NCBI RefSeq assembly: GCF_030489605.1 | Contig: NZ_JAUKFY010000003.1 | Location: forward strand, 124,001 to 188,000 | Direction: 5' to 3' | Source of the DNA: Brevibacillus laterosporus | Lineage (GTDB): Bacteria > Bacillota > Bacilli > Brevibacillales > Brevibacillaceae | Length of the DNA: 64,000 bases | Part shown: in pieces, positions 55,854 to 64,000 of the stretch | Layout of the letters: every line of letters starts with the position of its first letter | Numbering within the stretch: position 1 is the first letter of the stretch | The notes under the pieces: model-generated | Seen by the model: only the letters and a program-made list of their open reading frames with translations | The model's database searches: none | What the model was told of the DNA's origin: nothing | Program-made: the position numbers and the translations under genes

Positions 55854-57104
55854 ATGAGCTGGCTATCTTGGAATGTAAATTTAAAGGTTCGTCTGATTGG
55901 AGAAACCTTATTTTCTATCTTTTTGTGGATGTTCTTACCCTTCATGGCTCTGTTTTTCAGTGAAACGTTTGGTAAGAGCACTGCTGGAGTATTATTAATC
56001 ATTCCCCCGTTGCTTAGTGTTGTCATAAGCTTAATTGGTGGTCGTATTTCTGATAAACTGGGGCGTCGTCCCGTTATGCTTTTTTCTGTGGCGTTTGAGG
56101 CTCTCATGTTCCTGTTATTTTTTCTGTCCTCTTCACCTTGGATGATGTACCTTGCTTTTGTCGGTCTGAATCTGAGTGCCTCTTTATACCAACCAGCTAG
56201 CGAAGCTATGATCGCAGATTTGACCAACGAGGAAGACCGGAATTTTGTTTTTGCCATGTTTTACACAGCTATGAATTTAGGGGTTGTTATCGGTCCTCTG
56301 CTGGGAGCCTTTTTCTTTGTAAATTACCGTAATGAGCTTATGCTAGCCTGTATGGTTGTGACTGTTATCCTATTTGTTGTCTACTTTTTCGTCTTAAAAG
56401 AGACTAAGCCATCAGCACCTCAGAATAGCTCAGATGTAGTCGATCCAGCACCAAGTTGGAAAAAAGAATTGCAATCCTTTCAGGTTATTTTTCGTGACAA
56501 GGTTTTTTCTCTTTACCTGCTAGCGGGAGTGTTTGTGTTTATTGCTTTTTCCCAAATGGATCTTTACATGGCGATTTATATAAAGGAACATGTGGTACAA
56601 CAACCGTTAATATGGTGGGGAGATTGGACCTATTCTCTAGGCGGAACATCCTTTTTTGGCTGGATGATGGCCTTAAATGGATTCATGGTAGTGATGCTCA
56701 CGGCAGCGATGACACGCTGGATTAGTGCGTGGAGCGATCAAAAGGCATTTGTGATTGCATCTTTTCTGGGCGGGATCGGCTTTTTCATGATGGCTTTTAG
56801 TAAAAATATCTGGTTCTTGCTCTTCTGTATGGCTGTTCTCACAATTGGAGAGCTGATCCGCACTCCAATCGCTCTAGGCTTCGTCAGTAAACTAGCCCCT
56901 GAACATCAACGCGGGCAGTATATGGGTGCCTCCACGCTACAATTTACGATTGGGCGCATCCTAGCGCCACTGCTCGTTACTTTATCGAATTGGTTTGGTC
57001 CGCTAGTCATTTTCGGAATTATTTTTGGTGTAACAATTCTTAGTATCCTCTGCTATCAAAAAATGTTCACCATAATGGAGCGTTCAAAATCGGTTCAGGC
57101 CTAA
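55854..57104 (+). CDS. MFS transporter, multidrug-efflux type
   Basis: A 416-residue major-facilitator protein with 12 predicted helices. The loop 2-3 motif GGRISDKLGRRPVM is the MFS motif A, and PASEAMIADLTNEEDR and MNLGVVIGPLLGA follow, as in DHA1 drug-proton antiporters. ATG 55854 is 6 bases after GGAGGTG; the TTG at 55839 overlaps that site. The attenuator upstream suggests drug-inducible expression, but the substrate is unknown. Confidence 0.88.
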   Translation: MSWLSWNVNLKVRLIGETLFSIFLWMFLPFMALFFSETFGKSTAGVLLIIPPLLSVVISLIGGRISDKLGRRPVMLFSVAFEALMFLLFFLSSSPWMMYLAFVGLNLSASLYQPASEAMIADLTNEEDRNFVFAMFYTAMNLGVVIGPLLGAFFFVNYRNELMLACMVVTVILFVVYFFVLKETKPSAPQNSSDVVDPAPSWKKELQSFQVIFRDKVFSLYLLAGVFVFIAFSQMDLYMAIYIKEHVVQQPLIWWGDWTYSLGGTSFFGWMMALNGFMVVMLTAAMTRWISAWSDQKAFVIASFLGGIGFFMMAFSKNIWFLLFCMAVLTIGELIRTPIALGFVSKLAPEHQRGQYMGASTLQFTIGRILAPLLVTLSNWFGPLVIFGIIFGVTILSILCYQKMFTIMERSKSVQA

Positions 57105-57128
57105 ATGATTTGTCCTGGAACCTTGCCC

Positions 57129-57176
57129 AAAAAATCAGGCCCCTGCTTCTCAACTTACGTGAGCGGCAGGGGCCTG
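57129..57176 (-). terminator. Strong terminator after the DUF4855 SLH gene
   Basis: Perfect 11-bp stem CAGGCCCCTGC/GCAGGGGCCTG (57136-57176) with a minus-strand TTTTTT tail. On the plus strand it follows the MFS gene but lacks a T-run. Confidence 0.85.
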
Positions 57177-57203
57177 TCAGCGTCTACATTTCAACACATG
57201 TCG

Positions 57204-60131
57204 CTATTCTTTTTTTTCAGCCTTTTGATCAGCTTTTTCCCCAGATTCATCCTTAGTAGCAGGATTTGCATCCCCAGTCGTTTGCTTTTGATCCTCCGGC
57301 TTAGTAGCAGGAGTTGGCGCTACCTCAGGAACCAGAAATTCTTTCCTATCAAACTTGCCCTTCATCCACTTGTACGTATCATCATAAATCTTTCTGGATT
57401 GTTCATCTGTTCTGCGGTAAGCCTTCAAGAGAATTTTATCACTGAAATAATACGCATGGATTTTGTCCTTATCAATTCCGATTTTATGACCGGCAATGAG
57501 TTGATTGTAATAGGTACGATAGAAACGCATATCGTATAAGAATTTGATGCTTCCCTCGATTTCTACACCCATTCCGTACTTATTAGCTACATCTAAGGTA
57601 AGCTGAACCCGTTCTATAGGTACTTCATTTACTGAGTAATAGTTCGGTTGAAGGAAAGCATAATCAAATCCGAGATTTTTCCATTCTTCTAAACCTGGAG
57701 CGCCATAATACGGTATCCAGTAGAAACGGTATCCATGATAATGAACCATATCAGCAGCATTGCGAATCAACTCGCGTTCTTTCGGCACCGCGTCGTCTAC
57801 AAGCTCTTGGGACCAGTAGATTCCTTCTAGCTTCAAATACTTATATTCGGATTGGTACCAGCGATTAATTAGCTTATCCTTGTACCAGGTAATGGCTGCT
57901 AAGCGGTTTTTATAAGCTTGCTCTTCCCCTACCTTAGCAGAATCAAAGGATAGAGACGGCCCATTTTCCTCCAGCTTGCCCCAATCGTTCACTTTTGGAG
58001 AAGGATAAGGCAAGGTTAATACCACCTTTTCCTTCTTAGTATTGAGTACAAGAGAATTACGTCGTTTATTCATTTCTAGCATAGCTAAGTTTAAGGCATC
58101 CAATTGGCGACCTGGTTCGAATAGATTGTCCATATACTTCTCCCAGTCAGCCTTTGTTTCCGTCATGTTCGGAAACGGAAGGAACAACATGGTATCAAAC
58201 ATTTGATCAGGAATGGAACCATCAGGCTCAATATAGCCCGCCATTGGTAAAAAGTCGTGTTTCGACCAGCTGCCACGGTCGTCATATGCCCCATGGTATA
58301 CCAATAGCATATCTTTTACCCGGTCATCTGCCTTATTATCTTCTATAGGTGTGCTCGTTTTGCTTAAAGGAAAGGAGATGAGCTTAGCCCGAGCAGGCTC
58401 TGCTTCATGTCCATATACCTTCAGTTGTTTAGCAAATGTGAATACTTTTACGGGAAAACGCAGTCGAACATACTGCGCATCCACTTCCGGTAAACTAATG
58501 CGCAGAGTGCGATCCAGCTTTTGTAATTCCCCTGGGGAAACAGCATGCGTAGCTTTACCCGCATAACCCCAAATTTTACCGTCCCGCGATACTTCTACCT
58601 CTAGCTCGGAAGGCAGTGTAATCCCGCTTGTTTTCTCTTGTCTAAAGGTCAGCTCTACCATATCCAGCGTCTGTACCTTATGTAGATCAAGCGTTACTTC
58701 ACGTCCCATTTGACGAAGGTAGCCTGTCCAAACATCTGCCGGATCGGTCAATCCGCCAGCCGGACCAGGGTATTTTTTCTCTGACTCATTAAATAAAGGG
58801 TCAGCAGGATCGATTGATTTTACGGTTACCTGACTGTTTCGGGCATAATTAATCCAGCCATCTACTAGCTCTTCCTCTTTTTGTTCCTGATCCTGCTTCT
58901 CTACCTTAGCTGCTTTGCGATTGTCAGTTTCTGTGGCAGATGCTACAGACTGGCTCTGCAATTTTTGTTCGGAAGAAGCTTGATCCGTTGATGGTTTTTG
59001 CTCAGCGTTTTGTTTCTTTTCATCTGTTTGCTTCTTATCGTCGGTTTGTTGTTTGTTATCAGCTTGCTTCGTATCTTCAGCTTTAGACTCAGCCGGATTT
59101 GTCTTGGATTCGTCCATATTTGTCTTGGATTCGTCCGTTTTTGCTTGATCCTCCGCTTTTTCATCCTCAGCTATACCATGAGTTGTTACCTCTACAGGTA
59201 TTTGGATGCTTTGATAACCGACCGTTACCGTTATTACTCCTTTACCTGCTACTGTACCCGCTACAAATGTACCGTCCGCAGAAATATAGCCTAGCGCTTT
59301 ACCGTCAAATGCGAAAATCGGCGTAAATGGCAGCGGCTGATCTCCCTTGGGCTTGACCTTGATTTGCTCCGTCATTCCAGTCATGATCTTAATGCTGGAG
59401 TGATTAACAGTAAAGCCTGTTACATCAGCTTGTTTTTTTCGAAGCTCTACTAGGCGATCCACTAACACAACCGCATCGCCGCGCGTTAACAATTTATCAG
59501 GCTGAAATGCTCCTTTATAAGCCGTCAGCCATCCTTGCCGAACCGCTTCATAACTTGCCTCTTGTGCAAAGCCGGCTATCTTTTGTTCATCCAAAAAAGT
59601 AGCAGGCTTCGCCTTTTTCTCGGTTGCTCCAATTGAAAGGTGCTGATTAACTCTCTCTAGCAGCACAGCTAGCTCCTGGCGGGAAAGCGGGTCTTTGCCT
59701 CCCATACTGCCGTCGGCTTTTCCTTTCATAATTCCATTATCAGCCAATGTAGAAGCATATGCTTGATACACACTATCTTTTGCGAGATCAGAGAATGTGC
59801 TTTCTGCCTGCTCGCTTGGGAGCACTCCTAATGCACGGGACAATAGCACAATAAAATCCTGGCGGGATATTTGAGCATTGGGCCGAAATTCGGTAGCCGT
59901 CACCCCATTAATAACCTGCATGCCGGCAAGATTCTTAATTGCTTTTTCTGCATAGTGACCTTTCGTATCCTGAAACTCACCATTCCCTAGATAAGCAGAA
60001 GAGGATACCGGGATAGAAGCATTCCCCTCTTTTGCCGCAAAAGCTTGGGATGGCACAAATCCTGAGGTCAACAGCAAGGCAGTAGCTGTTGCCACACTCA
60101 TCAGCCTAAGAGTAAAACCGTTTTTCCACAT
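57204..60131 (-). CDS. SLH-anchored DUF4855 surface protein
   Basis: A 975-residue secreted protein. Signal peptide (LRLMSVATATALLLTSGFVPSQAFA), three SLH repeats (about 50-232; GVTATEFRPNAQISRQDFIVLLSRALG), a Big-like domain (about 240-320), a Lys/Asp/Gln-rich linker with repeats (TDESKTN, MDESKTN; about 325-425), a discoidin/F5-8-type domain (about 430-590) and a DUF4855 domain (about 610-935; YIEPDGSIPDQMFDTMLFLPFP, WYQSEYKYLKLEGIYWSQE). A charged low-complexity tail ends it. ATG 60131 follows AGAGAGG; a TTG at 60140 was rejected. DUF4855 is thought glycoside-hydrolase related. The SLH domains are N-terminal here but C-terminal in the 3280-6012 protein. Confidence 0.88.
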   Translation of the reverse strand: MWKNGFTLRLMSVATATALLLTSGFVPSQAFAAKEGNASIPVSSSAYLGNGEFQDTKGHYAEKAIKNLAGMQVINGVTATEFRPNAQISRQDFIVLLSRALGVLPSEQAESTFSDLAKDSVYQAYASTLADNGIMKGKADGSMGGKDPLSRQELAVLLERVNQHLSIGATEKKAKPATFLDEQKIAGFAQEASYEAVRQGWLTAYKGAFQPDKLLTRGDAVVLVDRLVELRKKQADVTGFTVNHSSIKIMTGMTEQIKVKPKGDQPLPFTPIFAFDGKALGYISADGTFVAGTVAGKGVITVTVGYQSIQIPVEVTTHGIAEDEKAEDQAKTDESKTNMDESKTNPAESKAEDTKQADNKQQTDDKKQTDEKKQNAEQKPSTDQASSEQKLQSQSVASATETDNRKAAKVEKQDQEQKEEELVDGWINYARNSQVTVKSIDPADPLFNESEKKYPGPAGGLTDPADVWTGYLRQMGREVTLDLHKVQTLDMVELTFRQEKTSGITLPSELEVEVSRDGKIWGYAGKATHAVSPGELQKLDRTLRISLPEVDAQYVRLRFPVKVFTFAKQLKVYGHEAEPARAKLISFPLSKTSTPIEDNKADDRVKDMLLVYHGAYDDRGSWSKHDFLPMAGYIEPDGSIPDQMFDTMLFLPFPNMTETKADWEKYMDNLFEPGRQLDALNLAMLEMNKRRNSLVLNTKKEKVVLTLPYPSPKVNDWGKLEENGPSLSFDSAKVGEEQAYKNRLAAITWYKDKLINRWYQSEYKYLKLEGIYWSQELVDDAVPKERELIRNAADMVHYHGYRFYWIPYYGAPGLEEWKNLGFDYAFLQPNYYSVNEVPIERVQLTLDVANKYGMGVEIEGSIKFLYDMRFYRTYYNQLIAGHKIGIDKDKIHAYYFSDKILLKAYRRTDEQSRKIYDDTYKWMKGKFDRKEFLVPEVAPTPATKPEDQKQTTGDANPATKDESGEKADQKAEKKE

Positions 60132-60195
60132 AAAAAACAACCTCTCTCCTTACCTGAATCGATCTTCTCTATCTATTCAACCATGTATATGACGT

Positions 60196-61371
60196 TTATC
60201 TCTCTTGTTCTGTTACATCCCCGGAATTAGCCCGCGGACGCGGTGGACGCGGCCCAAAGAATTGATAGTAATCCACACGCATGTTTCCATTAAACAGCTT
60301 GCGTTTTTTGCTAGCTTTCTTGCCAAAATATGACTCAAAATTCTCATCAGAGGTAATCACGTAAGAAGACCATGTATCTAACTTGCCAAATACCTGCCCC
60401 ATGTCACGGTACAATCTTTCTACCGTGCGATAGTCGCTTAGACGCTCTCCATATGGCGGATTGCAAATCAGATAGCCATATTTCTTTTTGGAACTTAAAT
60501 CTCTCATATCCATGCGTTGAAAGTGGATCGTGTCATCTACTCCGGCTTCCTCTGCATTCCGTCTCGCTATTTTAATAACCTCTTCGTCAATATCGGTTCC
60601 TATAATCTCCAGTTGCCGATCGTATTGAGCCAAATCATGCGTCTCAGCACGCGCTTGACGCCATGCTGTCCGCGGAATAATCGGCCAGTTCTCCGAAACG
60701 AATTCTCTGTTTATACCCGGGGCAATATTTCTGCCAATCATAGCGGCTTCAATCGGAATCGTACCAGAGCCACAGAACGGATCGATCAATACACGATCTG
60801 GCTTCCAACGCGAAAGGAGGATTAACGAAGCAGCCATCGTTTCCTTAATAGGAGCTGCCCCGATCCAATCGCGATAGCCACGTTTATGTAAGCCTGCTCC
60901 ACTGGTATCAATGGTTAGAGTCGCAATATCTTTTAATAACGCTACTTCAATTTTAAAAGTAGGGCCATCCTCGTTAAACCAGCTTGTATGGTAGGTTCTC
61001 TTTAAGCTTTCTACAACTGCTTTCTTTACGATTGCCTGACAATCAGAGACACTAAACAACTCCGACTTTACTGATTTCCCCTCCACAGGAAAGTGTCCAT
61101 TCTCTGGAATAAAATCAGACCAAGGCAATGCCTTTGTTTTTTCAAATAATTCATCAAAACTGGTCGCTTTGAATTCTCCAATTTTCAATCGGATGCGATC
61201 TGCTGTACGCAGCCATAAATTTGAACGCGGAATATCCGAAATATCAGCACGAAACATGACCTTTCCGTTCTCTACCGTAACATTCTCATACCCCATCCCG
61301 CGTACTTCTTCCGCTACTACTGCTTCTAAGCCAAATGCAGCGGTTGCGATCAAATCTACTTGATGTTTCAT
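60196..61371 (-). CDS. THUMP-domain RNA N2-guanine methyltransferase
   Basis: A 391-residue RlmL/YpsC-like protein. The N-terminal THUMP domain (about 1-150; DLIATAAFGLEAVVAEEVRGMGYE) precedes the UPF0020 methyltransferase domain with LIDPFCGSGTIPIEAAMIGRN (SAM binding) and YLICNPPYGERLSDYR (catalytic NPPY). The likely target is 23S rRNA guanine. ATG 61371 follows AGGAGAATAAAC; a longer frame to 61395 lacks this. Divergent from mutM. Confidence 0.92.
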   Translation of the reverse strand: MKHQVDLIATAAFGLEAVVAEEVRGMGYENVTVENGKVMFRADISDIPRSNLWLRTADRIRLKIGEFKATSFDELFEKTKALPWSDFIPENGHFPVEGKSVKSELFSVSDCQAIVKKAVVESLKRTYHTSWFNEDGPTFKIEVALLKDIATLTIDTSGAGLHKRGYRDWIGAAPIKETMAASLILLSRWKPDRVLIDPFCGSGTIPIEAAMIGRNIAPGINREFVSENWPIIPRTAWRQARAETHDLAQYDRQLEIIGTDIDEEVIKIARRNAEEAGVDDTIHFQRMDMRDLSSKKKYGYLICNPPYGERLSDYRTVERLYRDMGQVFGKLDTWSSYVITSDENFESYFGKKASKKRKLFNGNMRVDYYQFFGPRPPRPRANSGDVTEQER

Positions 61372-61598
61372 GTTTATTCTCCTGTCTTTATGCATCTATT
61401 CACGAACTCGATATTTTGAAGTCAACTCGTCTCATTATAGTATATTTTTCCCCGAAAAACGAAAGGTTCTCCCCATTTTCCTGATTTTTCTCATGAAATT
61501 GAAACAGACTATTACTGCTGAAGGCTTCACGGTATGGAGAAGGTAAACAGAGATTATCGATCTAGTATTGTCACTCTTGTAAAATAGGAGGAACTTCT

Positions 61599-62408
61599 AT
61601 GCCAGAACTTCCAGAGATGGAGCATTATAGGGGCATGTTAAATCGCTATATCTTAGATAAACCGATTCGACATGTCGAGATAACACGGGAGAAAACCATC
61701 AATTATCCTGTCACTTCCTTCCAGCACGCGCTGCTGAATCAAACAATCACAACTGTTAAGCGCCGTGGCAAGTATCTATTATTTCATCTAAGCAACAAGC
61801 AGGTTCTGTTGCTCCACCTGATGTTATCTGGATTTATGTACTGGGGCAGCGATTCTGATAAATTGGATCGGACAGCCCAGGTTACCCTCGCTTTTGATCA
61901 AAATAAGCTTTTTTTCCACGGCTTGCGGCTAGGCTACTTACATCTATACAAAGACGAGGATATTTCTCAGCAGCTTGCTACAATCGGGCCTGAGCCGCTT
62001 ATGCCGTTATTTACCGCAGCCGACCTGGCAAACCTGTTGAAAAAGAAACGAACCGTGTTAAAAAAAGCCCTTACCGACCAGCATGTTATTGCAGGCATTG
62101 GTAATTGTTACTCTGATGAAATTTGCTTTCAAGCAAGGCAGTTGCCTCTTAAAAATTGTCAGGAATTATCGCAAGCAGATATTCAGGCATTATCCCAAGC
62201 ACTTCGCGAGGTGTTGACACGCGCCTTACAGCTAGGGGGTTATATGGAGTACCGATTTTATAAGAATGATCGTCTTACCGGAGGATATAATCATCATTGC
62301 TTGGTCTATGACCGTCCCCAAGAGCCTTGTTTACGTTGTCAGACACCTATCGTTCTGACACATTTGGCTTCCCGCAAGGTATTTTACTGCCCAAACTGCC
62401 AGCATTAG
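61599..62408 (+). CDS. mutM: Fpg/Nei-family DNA glycosylase
   Basis: Removes oxidised purines and cuts the abasic site. The 269-residue protein starts MPELPEMEHYR (catalytic Pro2, Glu3), has KRRGKYLLFHL (conserved Lys), the H2TH region HVIAGIGNCYSDEICFQARQLP and a zinc finger CLRCQT...FYCPNCQ. Family members normally read MPELPEVET; the MEHYR variation and the missing RGGGS-type loop may indicate a paralogue distinct from the main MutM, which usually sits beside polA. AGGAGGAAC precedes the ATG. Confidence 0.88.
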   Translation: MPELPEMEHYRGMLNRYILDKPIRHVEITREKTINYPVTSFQHALLNQTITTVKRRGKYLLFHLSNKQVLLLHLMLSGFMYWGSDSDKLDRTAQVTLAFDQNKLFFHGLRLGYLHLYKDEDISQQLATIGPEPLMPLFTAADLANLLKKKRTVLKKALTDQHVIAGIGNCYSDEICFQARQLPLKNCQELSQADIQALSQALREVLTRALQLGGYMEYRFYKNDRLTGGYNHHCLVYDRPQEPCLRCQTPIVLTHLASRKVFYCPNCQH

Positions 62409-62414
62409 AAAAAA

Positions 62415-62461
62415 GACTGATCATAAGCCCTTCAGGCTACTAGATCAGTCCTCTTTCTTTT
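62415..62461. terminator. Bidirectional terminator between mutM and the binding-protein gene
   Basis: GACTGATC (62415-62422)/GATCAGTC (62443-62450) with an inner AAGCC/GGCT extension; CTCTTTCTTTT follows on plus and TTTTTTC on minus. Confidence 0.85.
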
Positions 62462-62469
62462 ACAATATG

Positions 62470-63474
62470 TTATTGTTTACCTTCTACCAGATACTTATCA
62501 AATTCATCTAACAGCAGATTAGCTGCACGCACACCGCCTGCTATATTCCAGATGACATCGTTTACTTTAAATACTTTGTTGTTCTTTGTTACAGTAAGGT
62601 TTTTCCATAATGGATCATTTGTCCATTCTTGTTCCAGCTTGCTACCGCTATTATCATTTACACCTTTATTGTACGTATAGTAGAACAAGATATCGCCATC
62701 TAATTCAGGCATTCGTTCTTTGGTAATTTCGGCTGCAAAATCATCTTTTTGCTGTGCTTTTGGTCGCGCAAAGCCTACTTCATTCAATAGCATTCCTGCA
62801 AAGGTTTGACTGTAGTAAATGCGAGTTTTCCCAGGCATAAAACGTACCAGCGATACTTCTGTTTTTAATTTATCGCCGGCTTTTGCACGCAGATCTGCTA
62901 CCTTTTTATCAAAATCGGCAATTACCTTATCGCCTTCTGCTTTCTTATGTAACGCTTCCGCATACAATTTAAAGTTGTTTTTCCATTCACCGCGCAATGT
63001 TTCTGCCAAGACAGTTGGGGCAACGGCACTTAGTTGATCATAAATCTTTTCATGACGCATTTTTACACCAAGAATGAGATCGGGTTTTAGAGCCGCAATT
63101 GCTTCAATATTCGGCTGTAGCTCATCACCGACATCTTTTACACCCTCCATATCGGCTTTGATATGATCATAGAAGGGTTGGTCCTTTTTATCCCAGGATT
63201 GTACAGCGCCAACCGGTTTAACACCTAGTTCCAGAACAGCTTCTGTACCCTCACGTGTCAAAACTACCACACGTTGGGGAGTTCCATTTACATTCGTTTC
63301 TCCCATTGCATGCTTCACCTTATAAGCTGTATCCTCTTGCTTTGTCTCATTAGGTTTAGCTTCTGTTGCGGTATTCTGCTGTTGACCGCAACCTACGGCA
63401 AGCATCATAAGCAGCAAAACTGGCGCAGCAATCTTCATGAGGCGTGAATGTTGCACGATTTGTGAAATTTTCAT
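62470..63474 (-). CDS. Iron-siderophore ABC transporter substrate-binding lipoprotein
   Basis: A 334-residue FepB/FhuD-type binding protein. The signal peptide MKIAAPVLLLMMLAVGC ends in a lipobox Cys; then GETNVNGTPQRVVVLTREGTEAVLELGVKPVGAV, LKPDLILGVKMRHEKIYDQLSAVAPTV and a C-terminal WTNDPLWKNLTVTKNNKVFKVND are the conserved lobes. It would deliver a ferric siderophore to the permease encoded divergently. A Fur box lies 23 bp upstream. The siderophore is unknown. Confidence 0.92.
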   Translation of the reverse strand: MKISQIVQHSRLMKIAAPVLLLMMLAVGCGQQQNTATEAKPNETKQEDTAYKVKHAMGETNVNGTPQRVVVLTREGTEAVLELGVKPVGAVQSWDKKDQPFYDHIKADMEGVKDVGDELQPNIEAIAALKPDLILGVKMRHEKIYDQLSAVAPTVLAETLRGEWKNNFKLYAEALHKKAEGDKVIADFDKKVADLRAKAGDKLKTEVSLVRFMPGKTRIYYSQTFAGMLLNEVGFARPKAQQKDDFAAEITKERMPELDGDILFYYTYNKGVNDNSGSKLEQEWTNDPLWKNLTVTKNNKVFKVNDVIWNIAGGVRAANLLLDEFDKYLVEGKQ

Positions 63475-63495
63475 CTGTTGTTCCCCCTAGAACTC

Positions 63496-63525
63496 TTGAT
63501 AACGATTATCAATGTCGGATATAAT
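63496..63525 (+). promoter_or_regulatory. Promoter of the siderophore permease gene
   Basis: TTGATA (63496-63501), 18 bp, TATAAT (63520-63525). Its -35 and spacer are covered by the Fur box. Confidence 0.65.
63497..63511. promoter_or_regulatory. Fur box
   Basis: TGATAACGATTATCA, a 7-1-7 inverted repeat with one mismatch to the Bacillus Fur consensus TGATAATNATTATCA. It sits in the spacer of the plus promoter and just downstream of the minus promoter start. Confidence 0.85.
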
Positions 63526-63552
63526 CGTATATGCCAGAATACAATGTGTCAA
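63524..63552 (-). promoter_or_regulatory. Promoter of the binding-protein gene
   Basis: Minus-strand TTGACA (63552-63547), 17 bp, TACGAT (63529-63524). It overlaps the divergent plus promoter and shares the Fur box. Confidence 0.65.
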
Positions 63553-63658
63553 CAAGGGAAAACATTTCCTTATACATTTTTTGAACTTTCGAAAAATGAT
63601 CATGTTGAACACCTGTCATCTGCTACTGAAAGAATGCAAAAAATAGGAGAACACTGAA

Positions 63659-64000
63659 ATGGGAAAGAGCATCTTAGAACGGCCTTTTGTCAAGGCAACA
63701 GGTCTACTACTCGGATTGTTAGTATTGCTAGCTTGTATGCTCGTCAGTGTCGTTTACGGTGTCATTAATACTGATGTACACACTCTGATAGAAGCTTATA
63801 CGCATTTTAACGGAAGCAACGAACATATTGTCATCCTTGAAACGAGAGTTCCGCGCAGTATTATTGCAGCGGCCATAGGGATTAATTTAGGTATAGCAGG
63901 TTCCATTCTGCAAGCTTTGACACGTAATCCGATTGGGGATGTAGGCATCTTTGGAATAAATGGGGCCGCCTCATTTGCTATTGTTTGTTCTGTCGGTTTC
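63659..64000 (+). CDS. FecCD-type siderophore permease (partial, cut by window edge)
   Basis: The visible 114 residues start MGKSILERPFVKATGLLLGLLVLLACMLVSVVYG (first helix) and contain ILETRVPRSIIAAAIGINLGIAGSILQALTRNPIGDVGIFGINGAA, the hallmark of BtuC/FecCD permeases. It moves a ferric siderophore across the membrane with the binding protein encoded opposite. AGGAGAACACTGA precedes the ATG. The reading frame is open to the right edge. Confidence 0.93.
   Translation, partial: MGKSILERPFVKATGLLLGLLVLLACMLVSVVYGVINTDVHTLIEAYTHFNGSNEHIVILETRVPRSIIAAAIGINLGIAGSILQALTRNPIGDVGIFGINGAASFAIVCSVGF

Noticed and set aside
59099..59140. Short direct repeats encoding DESKTN inside the DUF4855 gene as a possible mobile or CRISPR-like array.
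   Set aside because: They are in frame, only two copies, and encode a flexible protein linker.

Overview
The window reads as a chromosomal core segment of an endospore-forming, Gram-positive Bacillota, most likely Brevibacillus or a close relative. Gene order is nearly the Bacillus subtilis order from atp through upp, glyA, ywlG-ywlC, spoIIR, prmC-prfA, tdk, rpmE, rho, glpX, murZ, tal, fba, spo0F, pyrG and rpoE, then fadF, speB-speE-pbpG, ywhD, ywgA and ywfO. SLH-anchored surface proteins, SpoIIR, Spo0F and a fused isobutyryl-CoA mutase fit Brevibacillus. The genus call is inference from gene content. No rRNA, tRNA, IS element, prophage or CRISPR array was seen, and almost every gene is on the minus strand.

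Layout. 1-3000: start of the ATP synthase operon (atpZ-I-B-E, cut by the window edge) with a thiolase gene just upstream. 3280-6012: secreted SLH phosphodiester-glycosidase protein behind an ECF-sigma-like promoter. 6173-14974: wecB, upp, glyA, ywlG, rpiB, ywlE, mntP, ywlC, spoIIR, prmC. 14961-22513: prfA, a spore-type lipoprotein, tdk, rpmE, an orphan radical-SAM gene, a LysM-M23 peptidase, rho, glpX. 22528-28656: murZ, tal, fba, spo0F, pyrG, rpoE. 28968-40715: an acyl-CoA block (icmF, tetR, meaB, two acyl-CoA dehydrogenases, 3-hydroxyacyl-CoA dehydrogenase, thiolase, fadF). 41059-44131: kamA and its sigma-54 activator. 44211-52445: small unknowns, speB-speE, divergent pbpG, ywhD, ywgA, ywfO. 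52498-64000: RluA synthase, M29 aminopeptidase, TspO-like protein, MFS transporter with an apparent attenuator leader, a second SLH protein (DUF4855), a THUMP methyltransferase, an Fpg-type glycosylase, and a Fur-controlled siderophore uptake locus cut by the right edge.

Regulation is the most informative part. I can read sporulation-type promoters before spo0F (sigma-H), spoIIR (sigma-F), the YhcN-like lipoprotein (sigma-G) and pbpG (sigma-G/F). A -24/-12 promoter precedes kamA and a GGGC start plus attenuator precedes pyrG. A DnaA-box cluster abuts the ywlC promoter. A hairpin buries the mntP ribosome-binding site. Identical 14-bp TetR-type operators lie before the thiolase operon and fadF, with a consensus FadR box at fadF. 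A leader-peptide/terminator arrangement precedes the MFS gene. A Fur box sits between overlapping divergent promoters.

No clearly new multi-gene system was found. The best leads are the regulatory RNA and DNA elements, the orphan radical-SAM protein and the two SLH surface proteins.
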